This document shows, piece by piece, positions 22,807-32,472 of a stretch of DNA of 64,000 bases. Numbering within the stretch: position 1 is the stretch's first letter; each line of letters opens with the position of its first letter. Origin of the DNA: CAWDLX01 sp046728155 (lineage in GTDB: Bacteria; Actinomycetota; Actinomycetes; Mycobacteriales; Micromonosporaceae); contig JBKPDY010000124.1 in assembly GCA_046728155.1 (NCBI GenBank), positions 1-64,000 on the forward strand, given 5' to 3'. Made by a program: the position numbers and the translations under genes. The notes beneath the pieces were generated by a model. It was not told where the DNA came from. It saw nothing but the letters and a program-made list of their open reading frames with translations, and ran no database searches.

Positions 22807-25293
22807 CTAAGTGCCGCGGAGCACCGCGCCGATACGGCCTGCGGCGGAGACCGCGGCATCCCGGGCGGCGAGTGCGTCCTCAGCCGTCAAGGTACGGTCC
22901 GGAGCCCGGAACACGAGCTTGTACGCCAGGGACTTGCGCCCGTCGCCGACCTGGGCACCGGTGTAGACATCGAAGAGGCGTACCGACTCGAGGAGGTCAC
23001 CAGCTCCCTCCGCCAAGGCGGATTCGACCGTGGCCGCCGGCACGGCCTCATCGACCACGAGCGCCACGTCGATAAGGGCCGGTGGGAAGTTGGAGATCAC
23101 GGGGGCCGGCGTGAGGTCGGGCAGGGGAACCGCGTCGAGGTCCAACTCCATCGCGCAGGTCCGGCGGGGAAGGTCGAGAGCGGCACACACGCCGGGATGC
23201 AGCTCGCCGGCGTGGCCTACGACGTCACCGCGTACCGCGATCGCGGCGCAGCGGCCCGGGTGCCAGGGGTCGACGGCGGCGGACTCGATGCTGACCTCAC
23301 CGGTCGGGACACCGGAGGAGTCGAGCACATCGAGCGCGGCCTGGATGGCGTCCGCCCAGTTTCCTGGTCGGCCAGCCCCCCACGGGCCGGACCGGTCCAG
23401 CTCGCCGGCCAGGGCGACCGCGACGTGCCAGGGCTGGTGCGGGACCGCCGCGTTGGCCAGTGCCCACTCCGTCTCGTCCGGCCGACCCTCGACGCCGAGG
23501 ACCGGCGGCGGGCTGGAATTCGGGGCCGGGAGGAAGACCAGTCCCTGCTCGAAGAGCGCCACATCGCGCTGCCCGCGGCCGATGTTGCGGCGAAGCGTCG
23601 CCAGAAGGGGCGGGAGGAGGCTCGTTCGTAGCAGCGGCTCCTCCTCTGAGAGCGGGTTGGCGAGCCGGACGGCATCCGTGGTCAGTCCCAGCGCGGCCAG
23701 CGAGTCGGCGGATACGAACGGATACGAGAGGACCTCGATGTATCCGCGCTCGGCCAATGTCCGGCCGACCGAACGGCGCCGCCGCTGCGCCGGCGTGAGT
23801 CCCTTGCCGGGTGGGGCGATCGGCAGGGCACTGGGCACCTCGTTGAAGCCGTCGAGCCGGACCACCTCCTCGATCAGGTCGGCCGGACCGAGCAGATCCG
23901 GCCGCCAGGTCGGTGGCGTCACGGTGAAGCCCCCGTCGTCGGTCGCCACCTCGCACCCGATCGCGGTGAGCAGTTCGGCCACCCGCCCAGGCGGGTAATC
24001 GACGCCGATCAGTCTGGTGGGCGCGGCCGGGTCGAGACCGATGCTGGGCCGGATGCCTGGATAGTTGAGGTCGAGAATCTGCTTGCCGGCCGCGGCCGTC
24101 GAGCCGCCGTACTCCACAAGAAGCCGGACGGCGCGCTCGATCGCGGCCAGGCACAGCTCGCGGTCGACCCCACGCTCCCACCGCTTCGCCGCCTCACTGA
24201 ACAGCTTGTGCCGGCGGGCGGTCCGCCCCACCATCGTGGGATCCCAATGCGCCGCCTCGAAAAGGACGTTGGTCGTCTGGCCGGGGATCACTTCGGAGGT
24301 CTGTCCGCCCATGACTGCCGCGAGGGAGATCGGACCGGTGTCGTCGCAGATCACCATGTCCTCCGTGGACAGCTCGCGGTCGACACCGTCCAGAGTGGTG
24401 AGTCGCTCGCCTTCAGCCGCGCGGCGCACCACGAGGCCGCCCCGGATGCGGTCGGCGTCGAAGGCATGCATCGGCTGGCCCAGCTCCAGCATGAGGTAGT
24501 TCGTAATGTCGATGGGCAGGCCGAGGGTGCGGACGCCGGCGGTGACGAGGCGTCGCTGCATCCACAGTGGAGTCGGCGCCGCCGGGTCGACCCGGCTCAC
24601 CAGCCGGGCCGCGAACCGGTCACAACCGGCCTGGTCAATGACGGTCACCGGCCAGGCCGACTGCCCCGTCGCCCCTGGCGCTTTGGCCAGCCCGGGATCC
24701 GCGAACGTCGTGCCGAACGCGTGCGACAGCTCGCGGGCCAGCCCCCGGACCGACATCTGGTAGCCCCGGTCGGGCGTGATCTCCACGTCGAGGACGATGT
24801 CGTCGAGACCCACATAAGGGCGTGCGTCCTCGCCGGGAGTCGCACCGGTGGCCGGGTCGAGCACAAGGATCCCGCTGTGGTCGTCGCCGATGCCCAGCTC
24901 GCGGGCCGAGCAGATCATGCCGTTGCTGATGCGCCCGTACGTCTTGCGGGCGCCGACGTGCAGTCCGCCGGGAAGCACGCCGCCCGGAAGGATCACCACA
25001 ACCAGATCGCCCTCGACGAAGTTGTGCGCACCGCAGATGACTTCCTGCGGTCGGCCGGATCCGTTGGCCTGCCCTACATCGACTGTGCAAAACCGGATCG
25101 GCTTACGGAACTCGGCCAGGTCCTCGATCGTGTTCACGCGGCCCACCACCAACGAGCCCTCGACGCTCCCCCGTTGGTCCACAATGGACTCGACCTCGAC
25201 GCCGTGGTTGTTCAGGGCCTCGTCGAGCCCCTGCGTCGTCAGGTCGTCCGGCAGGTCGACGTACTCGCGCAACCAGGACAGTCCGACCCGCAT
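22807..25293 (-). CDS. pheT: Phenylalanyl-tRNA synthetase beta subunit
   Basis: 828 residues. With PheS it forms the alpha2-beta2 enzyme that charges tRNA-Phe. Domains in order: N-terminal helix MRVGLSWLREYVDLP, tRNA-binding OB fold with VICGAHNF (residues about 40-155), the B3/B4 editing domain, the B5 domain (about 400-480), the catalytic-like core, and a C-terminal anticodon-binding FDX-ACB domain (about 735-828, ending GRIGAVLRGT). The ATG follows the pheS stop by one base, so the two are coupled. No hairpin terminator was seen after the TAG stop. Confidence 0.96.
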   Translation of the reverse strand: MRVGLSWLREYVDLPDDLTTQGLDEALNNHGVEVESIVDQRGSVEGSLVVGRVNTIEDLAEFRKPIRFCTVDVGQANGSGRPQEVICGAHNFVEGDLVVVILPGGVLPGGLHVGARKTYGRISNGMICSARELGIGDDHSGILVLDPATGATPGEDARPYVGLDDIVLDVEITPDRGYQMSVRGLARELSHAFGTTFADPGLAKAPGATGQSAWPVTVIDQAGCDRFAARLVSRVDPAAPTPLWMQRRLVTAGVRTLGLPIDITNYLMLELGQPMHAFDADRIRGGLVVRRAAEGERLTTLDGVDRELSTEDMVICDDTGPISLAAVMGGQTSEVIPGQTTNVLFEAAHWDPTMVGRTARRHKLFSEAAKRWERGVDRELCLAAIERAVRLLVEYGGSTAAAGKQILDLNYPGIRPSIGLDPAAPTRLIGVDYPPGRVAELLTAIGCEVATDDGGFTVTPPTWRPDLLGPADLIEEVVRLDGFNEVPSALPIAPPGKGLTPAQRRRRSVGRTLAERGYIEVLSYPFVSADSLAALGLTTDAVRLANPLSEEEPLLRTSLLPPLLATLRRNIGRGQRDVALFEQGLVFLPAPNSSPPPVLGVEGRPDETEWALANAAVPHQPWHVAVALAGELDRSGPWGAGRPGNWADAIQAALDVLDSSGVPTGEVSIESAAVDPWHPGRCAAIAVRGDVVGHAGELHPGVCAALDLPRRTCAMELDLDAVPLPDLTPAPVISNFPPALIDVALVVDEAVPAATVESALAEGAGDLLESVRLFDVYTGAQVGDGRKSLAYKLVFRAPDRTLTAEDALAARDAAVSAAGRIGAVLRGT

Positions 25294-25294
25294 G

Positions 25295-26542
<1,248 letters not shown>

Positions 26543-26546
<4 letters not shown>

Positions 26547-27385
26547 TGGGAGTCTCCTCGGGAGTGCGCTCTGGCCGAAGCGTACAGGCAGACCGCGGCG
26601 GCCGCCGCCAGGTTGAGGCTCTCTGCGCGCCCGTACATAGGCACGCGAACCCGCGCGTCGGCGAGGTCGGCGAGCTCGGCCGGGAGACCATGGGCCTCCG
26701 AGCCGAAAACCCACGCGGTCGGCCCGGCCAGCGCGCCGGCGTCGGCCTGCCCGTCGAGATTCTCGCTGCCGTGCGCGTCCGCGGCGAAGATGCTCAGCCC
26801 GGCTGATTTCAATGCCTGGACGGCCTGGGCCGGATGGCCACCCCGCACCAGGTCCACATGGAACAGGCTGCCGGCGCTGGACCGCACGCATTTGCCGTTG
26901 TACGGGTCGACGTTGCCCTCGGGAAAGACGACGGCCTCAACCCCGGCGGCGTCGGCGGTCCGCAGGATGGTGCCGGCGTTGCCGGGGTCGGCCACCCCGG
27001 CCAGCACGACCACCAGCCGGGTCTGCGGGCTGAGCACCTCGGTCACGTCGGACCGGTGCAGATGCCGGCACACGGCCACCACCCCCTGCGGGCTGACCGT
27101 GTCGGCCAGCGCCGCGAGGGCCGCCTCAGTCACGGGCCACACAGACGCGCCGAGGTCGTACGCCTCTGCCACCAGGTCGCGGCGTCGGCCGTACGCGTCG
27201 ACCGTGCCGAAGAGTTCGAGCACGGTACCGCTGGCTACGGCCTCACGAACCGTCTGCGGCCCCTCGGCGAGGAAGAGCCCCTCGGCGTCACGGTGCCGGC
27301 GGCGCAACAGCCGCCGTGCGGCAACGACCCGGGGCGATCGTTGCGTCAACGGATCGGCCCCGGGTCGGGAGAGCCGGATCTGCAT
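26543..27385 (-). CDS. TrmH/SpoU-family RNA 2'-O-methyltransferase
   Basis: 280-residue SPOUT methyltransferase. An N-terminal substrate-binding part (GLFLAEGPQTVREAV, residues about 35-50) precedes the knotted domain with the three SpoU motifs: ADPGNAGTILRTADAAGVEAVV (motif 1), WVFGSEAHGLP (motif 2) and RVPMYGRAESLNLAAAAAVCLY (motif 3). It uses S-adenosylmethionine to methylate a ribose in tRNA or 23S rRNA; the exact nucleotide is not evident. It lies between rplT and pheS on the same strand, a common actinobacterial order. The ATG 27385 start gives a family-like N-terminus. Confidence 0.9.
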
Positions 27386-27417
27386 GCTCGGGCTACTCGC
27401 CCCCGACGCGCTGAGGC

Positions 27418-27864
27418 TCAGGCCGCGGCCTCGCCCGTGCCGACCGGTCGGGCGGCCGTACCGGGCGCCGCCGTGCCGGCACCGGGCGAAACGCCGGATG
27501 TGTCGTTGGGCGGCAGCGCCGCGCGCGCGGCGGCCACGATACCCGCGAACGCGGTCGTGTCGGTGACCGCCAGATCAGCGAGGATCTTGCGGTCCACCTC
27601 GATGCCGGCCAGCCGCAAGCCCTGGATGAGCCGGTTGTACGTCATACCGTTGAGCCGCGCCGCCGCGTTGATGCGCGTGATCCACAGTTGGCGAAAATCG
27701 CCCTTGCGGTCCCGGCGGTCCCGGTAGGCGTACTGCATCGAGTGCAGCATCTGTTCCTTGGCCTTGCGGTAGAGCCGCGAACGCTGCCCGCGGTACCCGC
27801 TCGCACCCTCCAGGATCGTGCGGCGCTTCTTATGGGCGTTGGCTGCCCGCTTGACGCGTGCCAC
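27418..27864 (-). CDS. rplT: 50S ribosomal protein L20
   Basis: Binds 23S rRNA early in large-subunit assembly. The core ([26 protein letters not shown] to about residue 120, with [25 protein letters not shown]) matches L20. The total of 148 residues exceeds the usual 117-130 because of a C-terminal Pro/Gly/Ala/Thr-rich tail ([18 protein letters not shown]) that looks disordered. GTG start at 27864. It follows rpmI in the infC-rpmI-rplT operon. Confidence 0.96.
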   Translation of the reverse strand: MARVKRAANAHKKRRTILEGASGYRGQRSRLYRKAKEQMLHSMQYAYRDRRDRKGDFRQLWITRINAAARLNGMTYNRLIQGLRLAGIEVDRKILADLAVTDTTAFAGIVAAARAALPPNDTSGVSPGAGTAAPGTAARPVGTGEAAA

Positions 27865-27902
27865 GTCGTCACTCCTTGATCGTTGTCATGCGTTGCCGCG
27901 CG

Positions 27903-28097
27903 TCAGCGGCCCAGCAGCTTCCTGACCCGCTTGCGGTCGGCCCGGGTGACCTCGACCGTCCCGGTCAACCGGCGGGTCTCCCGGGATGATTTGACCTCAA
28001 GGCGGTGGCGCAGGCCGGCCTGCTGGACGAGCAGCTTGCCCCGTCCGGTCACCTTGACCCGCTTGCCCATGCCGGTGTGGCTCTTCATCTTCGGCAT
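27903..28097 (-). CDS. rpmI: 50S ribosomal protein L35
   Basis: 64-residue basic ribosomal protein; MPKMKSHTGMGKRVKVTGRG is the family signature and LRHRLEVKSSRETRRL follows. ATG start at 28097, with GGGAG about 11 bases upstream. It lies 40 bases after infC and 38 bases before rplT. A longer upstream reading without L35 similarity is rejected. Confidence 0.96.
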   Translation of the reverse strand: MPKMKSHTGMGKRVKVTGRGKLLVQQAGLRHRLEVKSSRETRRLTGTVEVTRADRKRVRKLLGR

Positions 28098-28137
28098 CGT
28101 CTGTGTTTCTCCCTCGTTCGGTGCCGCCCCCGGACCC

Positions 28138-28728
28138 TCACTCGTCCGGTTTCTTCTCCGTCTCACCGGCCGCGCCCTCATCCCGGGCCCGCTGCCCGCC
28201 CCGACCGGAGGGCTTGCCTGCCCGGTGCGGAGCGATCACCATGATCATGTTCCGGCCGTCCAGCTTCGGCGCGGCCTCCACGTACCCGAGCTCCGTGATC
28301 TCCTCTTCGAGCCGGCGGAGGAGCCGGTGTCCCAGCTCCGGACGGCTCTGTTCACGACCACGGAACATGATCGTCACCTTGACCTTGTCGCCCGCCTTGA
28401 GGAACCGGACCACATGGCCCTTCTTGGTCTCGTAGTCGTGCGGATCGATCTTCGGCCGGAGCTTCATCTCCTTGATGACGGTCTGCTGCTGGTTGCGCCG
28501 CGCTTCCCGGGCCTTGATGTCGCTTTCGTACTTGAACTTGCCGTAGTCCATGAGCTTGGCGACCGGCGGGCGCGCCATCGGCGCCACCTCGACCAGATCC
28601 AGGTCCACCTCGGCCGCCAGCTGGAGCGCGCGCTCAATGGGTACGACACCCACCTGCTCACCCTCGGGACCGACCAAGCGCACCTCACGAGCGCGGATCT
28701 GCTCGTTGACGCGATGTTCGACGGTGAT
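28138..28728 (-). CDS. infC: Translation initiation factor IF-3 (ATC start codon)
   Basis: 196-residue IF-3; it keeps 30S subunits free and proofreads the start codon. The N-domain has [20 protein letters not shown] and the linker [22 protein letters not shown]; the C-domain follows ([20 protein letters not shown]). A Gly/Glu/Lys-rich tail ends the protein (ETEKKPDE). No ATG, GTG or TTG gives the complete N-domain. An ATC at 28728 does ([20 protein letters not shown]), with AGGAGG 4-5 bases upstream. IF-3 genes of many bacteria use such rare start codons for self-repression, so ATC is taken as the true start. First gene of the operon, behind an attenuator-like hairpin. Confidence 0.93.
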   Translation of the reverse strand: MTVEHRVNEQIRAREVRLVGPEGEQVGVVPIERALQLAAEVDLDLVEVAPMARPPVAKLMDYGKFKYESDIKAREARRNQQQTVIKEMKLRPKIDPHDYETKKGHVVRFLKAGDKVKVTIMFRGREQSRPELGHRLLRRLEEEITELGYVEAAPKLDGRNMIMVIAPHRAGKPSGRGGQRARDEGAAGETEKKPDE

Positions 28729-28791
28729 GGAGCCTCCTCGAATTGCTTACCGACTCCGCGCCCTGCGGAGCCGCTGTGTCGCCGCCGACCT

Positions 28792-28826
28792 GAACAAAGC
28801 AGAAGGCCCCGGCCGATGCCGGGGCC
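28792..28826 (-). terminator. Attenuator-like hairpin in the infC leader
   Basis: A perfect 9-bp GC stem (GGCCCCGGC / GCCGGGGCC, loop ATCG on the minus strand) is followed by TTCTGCTTTGTTC. It lies between the putative promoter and infC, about 75 bases before the start codon, so it would act as an early terminator controlling the translation operon. The ligand or protein that decides read-through is not visible. The remaining leader up to 29095 holds no convincing gene. Confidence 0.65.
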
Positions 28827-28989
28827 CGCTCGACCGGTCCGCGTACGCACGCGTACTCACGACTGCCGACCTTGCGGTCGTCTCGCGTGGACCGGACCCG
28901 GCTGCCGGTACTGCATTGGCGGCTTCGGGTGGGAGCGGGTGCTCCGCTTTGAGACACCGCGCGCAAACGCGGTGCGGTCGACGGCGACA

Positions 28990-29020
28990 AGAATAGCAGA
29001 CCAGCCGCATCGCCGCCCAA
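28990..29020 (-). promoter_or_regulatory. Putative infC operon promoter
   Basis: TATTCT (28995-28990) as -10 and TTGGGC (29020-29015) as -35, with a 19-base spacer, lie about 260 bases upstream of infC. The -10 match is fair, the -35 weak and the spacing long. The transcript would include the attenuator-like hairpin. Confidence 0.35.
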
Positions 29021-29095
29021 TTCGGGCACGCGGCCTCGGGACCACGTCGTGTCGTGGACCCACCAGGGCGACGGTATCCAGGAGATCCCGAAGGT

Positions 29096-29566
29096 TCAGG
29101 GGGCGTCGGCGGCGAGGCGGGCGCGGTGCTCGGTCAGAAGCACACGCAACGCCCGCACGCCGGCGACTGCGTACTCCTTGTCCGTCGCCTGCACGGCGAG
29201 CAGGGTGATCAGATCGTCGTCCTCGAGCTCGAGGCTCGCCCAGGGCCGGCCACGATCGAACCGGACCGCCCGGACGATCTCCCACGGGAGGTCGTAGCCG
29301 CCGATCAGGTTACGGACCCGGATTCGCCGCTCGTCGGCGATGACTCTGGGACGGGTGAAGACGAGTATGCCGGCCGCGAGGAGCAGGCCGAGCACGACCA
29401 TGGCGTACTGGTCGCTGCGCTGGAAGGTGGCCCCGTTCTTGTCCCCGGTCGAGCCGGTGAGGAGCGTGGCCAGCCCCGAGAAGGCGACGACGATGACCGC
29501 CGCGGCCGCCCAGCACACGCGGCGGGTCTTCCGCGGGCGCAGCACCACTGGAGGCGAGGTCATCAC
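29096..29566 (-). CDS. PH-domain membrane protein
   Basis: About 156 residues with two N-terminal transmembrane segments (CWAAAAVIVVAFSGLATLL and YAMVVLGLLLAAGILVF), then a cytoplasmic bacterial PH-like domain (VIADERRIRVRNLIGGYDLPWEIVRAVRFDRGRPWASLEL). This is the short PH-domain protein type often found beside hisG in actinobacteria. Its role is unknown; such domains often bind peptides or lipids at the membrane. The start is GTG 29566 or the next codon ATG 29563, without a strong ribosome binding site. It lies 38 bases after hisG. Confidence 0.8.
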   Translation of the reverse strand: MMTSPPVVLRPRKTRRVCWAAAAVIVVAFSGLATLLTGSTGDKNGATFQRSDQYAMVVLGLLLAAGILVFTRPRVIADERRIRVRNLIGGYDLPWEIVRAVRFDRGRPWASLELEDDDLITLLAVQATDKEYAVAGVRALRVLLTEHRARLAADAP

Positions 29567-29604
29567 GCTGCCCGATTCTGCCACGCGAAGCTGGACGCAC
29601 GGCT

Positions 29605-30450
29605 TCAGAGCCGGCACGCGTGGATGTCGGTGACGAGGATCGCCCGGGCGCCCACGTCGTAGAGCAGATCCATGATCTTGTGTACCTCGTTACGCAGCAC
29701 CATGGCCTGGACGGCGACCCATCCCTGCCGGTGCAGAGCCGAGATCGTCGGCGACTCGATGCCCGGTGTCAGCGCGACGGCCGCGTCGATCTGGTCCGTC
29801 TGGACATCGTAGGCGATCATGACGTAGCGACGGGCCACGAGCACGCCCTGCAGCCGCCGCACCAGCTGCGTGACCTGACCGTTGCCGGGCGCGCCGGACG
29901 AGCGCACCAGGACAGCGGTGGAGCTGAGAACCGGCTCGCCGACCGCCTCGAGGCCGGCCTTGCGCAGGGTGGCTCCGGTGTCGACAACGTCGGCGATCAC
30001 GTCGGCGAGGCCGAGGCCGACCGCGTTCTCGACCGCACCGTCGAGGCGGATCACATGCGCGTCGACCCCCAGCCGGTCGAGGACCTGGGTCACCACGCCC
30101 GGGTATGACGTGGCGATCCGGGCGCCGGTGAAGTCGCGGGCCGAACCGAAACGCCCGGGTCGGGCCGCGAACCGGAAGGCCGAGGCCCCGAAGTCAAGGT
30201 CGAGGACCTCGTCGACCGCGGCGCCGGCGTCGATCAACAGATCCCGTCCGGTGATGCCGAGATCCAGGTCGCCCGAACCGACGTAGGTCGCGATGTCACG
30301 TGGACGGAGGTAGAAGAACTCGACGGCGTTGTCGATGTCGAGACAGGTCAGGTCGTTGTCATCGGAGCGCTGGCGGTACCCGGCCTCGCGGAGGATGGCC
30401 GAAGCGGCGGGAGCGAGCCCACCCTTGTTCGGTACGGCGACACGTAGCAT
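29605..30450 (-). CDS. hisG: ATP phosphoribosyltransferase, long form
   Basis: First enzyme of histidine synthesis: joins ATP and PRPP. 281 residues, so it is the long form with a C-terminal regulatory domain (about residues 210-281) that gives histidine feedback inhibition. Conserved parts are MLRVAVPNKGGLAPAA, DLDLGITGRDLLID and the PRPP loop DVIADVVDTGATLRKAGL near residue 153. It follows hisE by about 44 bases; the remaining his genes are elsewhere. Confidence 0.95.
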   Translation of the reverse strand: MLRVAVPNKGGLAPAASAILREAGYRQRSDDNDLTCLDIDNAVEFFYLRPRDIATYVGSGDLDLGITGRDLLIDAGAAVDEVLDLDFGASAFRFAARPGRFGSARDFTGARIATSYPGVVTQVLDRLGVDAHVIRLDGAVENAVGLGLADVIADVVDTGATLRKAGLEAVGEPVLSSTAVLVRSSGAPGNGQVTQLVRRLQGVLVARRYVMIAYDVQTDQIDAAVALTPGIESPTISALHRQGWVAVQAMVLRNEVHKIMDLLYDVGARAILVTDIHACRL

Positions 30451-30494
30451 GGCTGAACTCCAAGATCACGTCAGACGGGGACATCGTCGTTTCG

Positions 30495-30758
30495 TCACAG
30501 ATGTCGGTAGACGTCCTTGATGTCCAGACCCTTGGCCAGCATGAGGACCTGCACGTGGTAGAGCAGCTGGGCGATCTCGTCAGCGGCCCGTTCGGGGCTC
30601 TCGTGCTCGGCGGCCATCCACGACTCCGCCGCCTCCTCCACGACCTTCTTGCCGACGGCGTGGATGCCGCGGCCAAGCAGATCGACCGTGCCCGAAGCGG
30701 GCGCGCGGCGGGCCGCCTTGGTCGAGAGCTCCCCCCACAGCTCGTCGAAGGTCTTCAC
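30495..30758 (-). CDS. hisE: Phosphoribosyl-ATP pyrophosphatase
   Basis: 87-residue all-alpha NTP pyrophosphatase, second step of histidine synthesis. The metal-binding MazG-like core is [38 protein letters not shown]. The start is GTG 30758 ([12 protein letters not shown]). There is no Shine-Dalgarno sequence, and CACAAT ends 8 bases upstream, so a leaderless transcript is possible. Divergent from mscL. Confidence 0.94.
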   Translation of the reverse strand: MKTFDELWGELSTKAARRAPASGTVDLLGRGIHAVGKKVVEEAAESWMAAEHESPERAADEIAQLLYHVQVLMLAKGLDIKDVYRHL

Positions 30759-30892
30759 GGATACGGATTGTGTCAGCCCCCGACGTGATGTCGCCAACGA
30801 CACCGGCGCCGCGCACATCGTGGGACGTGCCAGTCTCGGAATCGGCTCCTATTGTCGAGGCGCGCCCGTGCTCGACCCCCCCGGAGGAGCCC

Positions 30893-31327
30893 ATGCTCAG
30901 GACGTTCCAAGGTTTCCGAGACTTCATCATGCGTGGCAATGTGATCGACCTCGCGGTCGGCATCATCATCGGTGCCGCGTTCGGCACGGTCGTGACGGCG
31001 ACCACAGCGGGGATCATCGAACCGCTGATCCGGGCGATCGGCGGTGGCGGCCAGTTCGCCGGAACATGGAAGGTGAACGGTCAGCCGCTCGACTGGGCGG
31101 CGTTCGTCAACGCGCTCATCGCATTCATCATCACCGCCGCGGTGCTGTACTTCTTCGTCGTACTCCCGATGAACAAGCTCGCTGAGCGCCGCAAGCGGGG
31201 CGAGAGTCCGCCGCCGGAGCGACCGTCGGAGGAGATCCTCCTGCTCACCCAGATCCGGGACGCGCTCGTCAACGGTCCGGTACCGAGCCAACGCTCCGCG
31301 CCCGAGTCGACCGCTACAAGCGACTGA
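30893..31327 (+). CDS. mscL: Large-conductance mechanosensitive channel
   Basis: 144-residue pentameric channel that opens under membrane tension to release solutes on osmotic downshock. The N-terminal helix MLRTFQGFRDFIMRGNVID leads into TM1 (LAVGIIIGAAFGTVVTATT). TM2 is AFVNALIAFIITAAVLYFFVVLPMNKL, followed by a charged cytoplasmic helix (PSEEILLLTQIRDALV). The ATG start follows GGAGGAG by 4 bases; longer upstream readings lack similarity. Confidence 0.95.
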   Translation: MLRTFQGFRDFIMRGNVIDLAVGIIIGAAFGTVVTATTAGIIEPLIRAIGGGGQFAGTWKVNGQPLDWAAFVNALIAFIITAAVLYFFVVLPMNKLAERRKRGESPPPERPSEEILLLTQIRDALVNGPVPSQRSAPESTATSD

Positions 31328-32287
31328 TCACTCGACCGTGACGACGTGGTCGTCGGGAGCGGCCACGGTGCCGTCGTCGGCCAGGTAGTAGGCCTCGATG
31401 CGGTACCGGCCGGGGGTGAGGGTTAGCGTCACGGTCGCCGTTCCGACGTGCGGCGCGCCCTTGTCGAGCCTGACCGGCTGCGGGGTCACCACCGACCCAT
31501 GCTCGTCCCAGACGATGAGCATGGCGACGGCCCCCGGAACTGATCCGACGATCTGCACCGGAACCGAGCGGCCGACGGTATCTCCTTGTTCGGGCCAGCT
31601 CAGCCAGACCGGCGCCTGAATATCCACGGCCTGCGCCCGTGCGGTCGGGTCCTTCACGTCGAGACCCCAGAGTTTCGTCCCGCCGTTCACCTCGACCCGT
31701 ACGTTGACCAGTTCGGTATGTTTCTCCTGCGCGGCTACGGCCGTCGCGGTGTAAATGAGCTGCTGCAGCGCGATCTCCGCGTCCGCGGGAGCGGTGCCCG
31801 GCACGCCGACCAGGTCGACCCTGATCGTGGCGCCGGCCGTCTGTACCGACTGGACGGTCGCCGCGGCGGGCCAGGCGGTGTGGTAGTCGGGGTCGAGCGG
31901 GCGTCCGGCGATCATGTCGGTAAGGGCCGCCTTGATCTGGTCATCGAGGCTCCCTCCGCCTGGATACGAGCGGTACTCGCGATAGAGCAGATCGCGACCC
32001 GACACTGTTCCGACAACATAGACCGGCAGCCGTGGACCGGCCGGAACCGGCGTGGGTCCTATGCCAGGGGGCGGCGGCGCCGACCAGGGCAGCGTCAAGA
32101 CAACCGCGGTGATCCCGGCGGCCGCGCTCGTGGCCAGGCCGGCCACCGTGATCGTCCAGAGACGACGGCGACGGGTGGCCGACCCGAGCCGGCGCCGGAT
32201 CGTGGCCAGTGCGTCCGGGGCGGTCTCCACCCTCGCGGCCCGGTCTTCGAAGGCCTGCCGCAGCTCGTCCACAAACCTGTCGGTCAT
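31328..32287 (-). CDS. GerMN and Gmad2 domain membrane protein
   Basis: 319-residue single-pass protein. A short cytoplasmic N-terminus (MTDRFVDELRQAFEDRAARV) precedes one membrane helix (ITVAGLATSAAAGITAVVL near residue 48). Outside the membrane follows a GerMN-like domain (PVYVVGTVSGRDLLYREYR to about residue 215) and a C-terminal Gmad2 immunoglobulin-like domain (PVWLSWPEQGDTVGRSVPVQIVGSV). It is encoded after an ECF sigma gene, separated only by a repeat element with ATGA overlaps at both ends. By position and topology it may be a regulatory or cell-envelope partner of that sigma factor; a canonical zinc anti-sigma motif is absent. Confidence 0.82.
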   Translation of the reverse strand: MTDRFVDELRQAFEDRAARVETAPDALATIRRRLGSATRRRRLWTITVAGLATSAAAGITAVVLTLPWSAPPPPGIGPTPVPAGPRLPVYVVGTVSGRDLLYREYRSYPGGGSLDDQIKAALTDMIAGRPLDPDYHTAWPAAATVQSVQTAGATIRVDLVGVPGTAPADAEIALQQLIYTATAVAAQEKHTELVNVRVEVNGGTKLWGLDVKDPTARAQAVDIQAPVWLSWPEQGDTVGRSVPVQIVGSVPGAVAMLIVWDEHGSVVTPQPVRLDKGAPHVGTATVTLTLTPGRYRIEAYYLADDGTVAAPDDHVVTVE

Positions 32288-32472
32288 CCCTCCTCGCCTC
32301 CGCGCTCGCTCCGCTGCTGCCACCCCACGAAGACTCTCCGCTGCGCTCCACGTCTCCGCGGGGACCCCGGCCCCCACCCCACGAAGACGCTCCGCTTCGC
32401 TCCACGTCTCCGCGGGGACCCCGGGAAGGGCCTACCGGCCCTGCGATGCTCACTCGCTGTCGGCTCGGTCAT
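32284..32472 (-). repeat. MIRU-like junction repeat with complete mini-ORF (family copy 2)
   Basis: 189 bp inserted exactly between the sigma gene and the GerMN gene. It encodes a 62-residue Arg-rich ORF starting MTEPTASEHRRA and ending QQRSERGGEEG. Its ATG overlaps the sigma stop (ATGA) and its TGA overlaps the next ATG (ATGA). A 21-bp sequence (32281-32301 and 32467-32487) is repeated at both ends and supplies GAGGAGG plus the start codon. Inside, a 54-bp module occurs twice in tandem, giving an 18-residue protein repeat (PGSPRRRGA.R.VFVGW). Whether the peptide is made is unknown. Confidence 0.8.

Noticed and set aside
28747..29010. Minus-strand reading frame with CxxC-x8-CxxC (MRLVCYSCRRRPHRVCARC)
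   Set aside because: Lies in the infC leader over the putative promoter and attenuator hairpin, lacks third-position GC bias and has no ribosome binding site. Probably not a gene.
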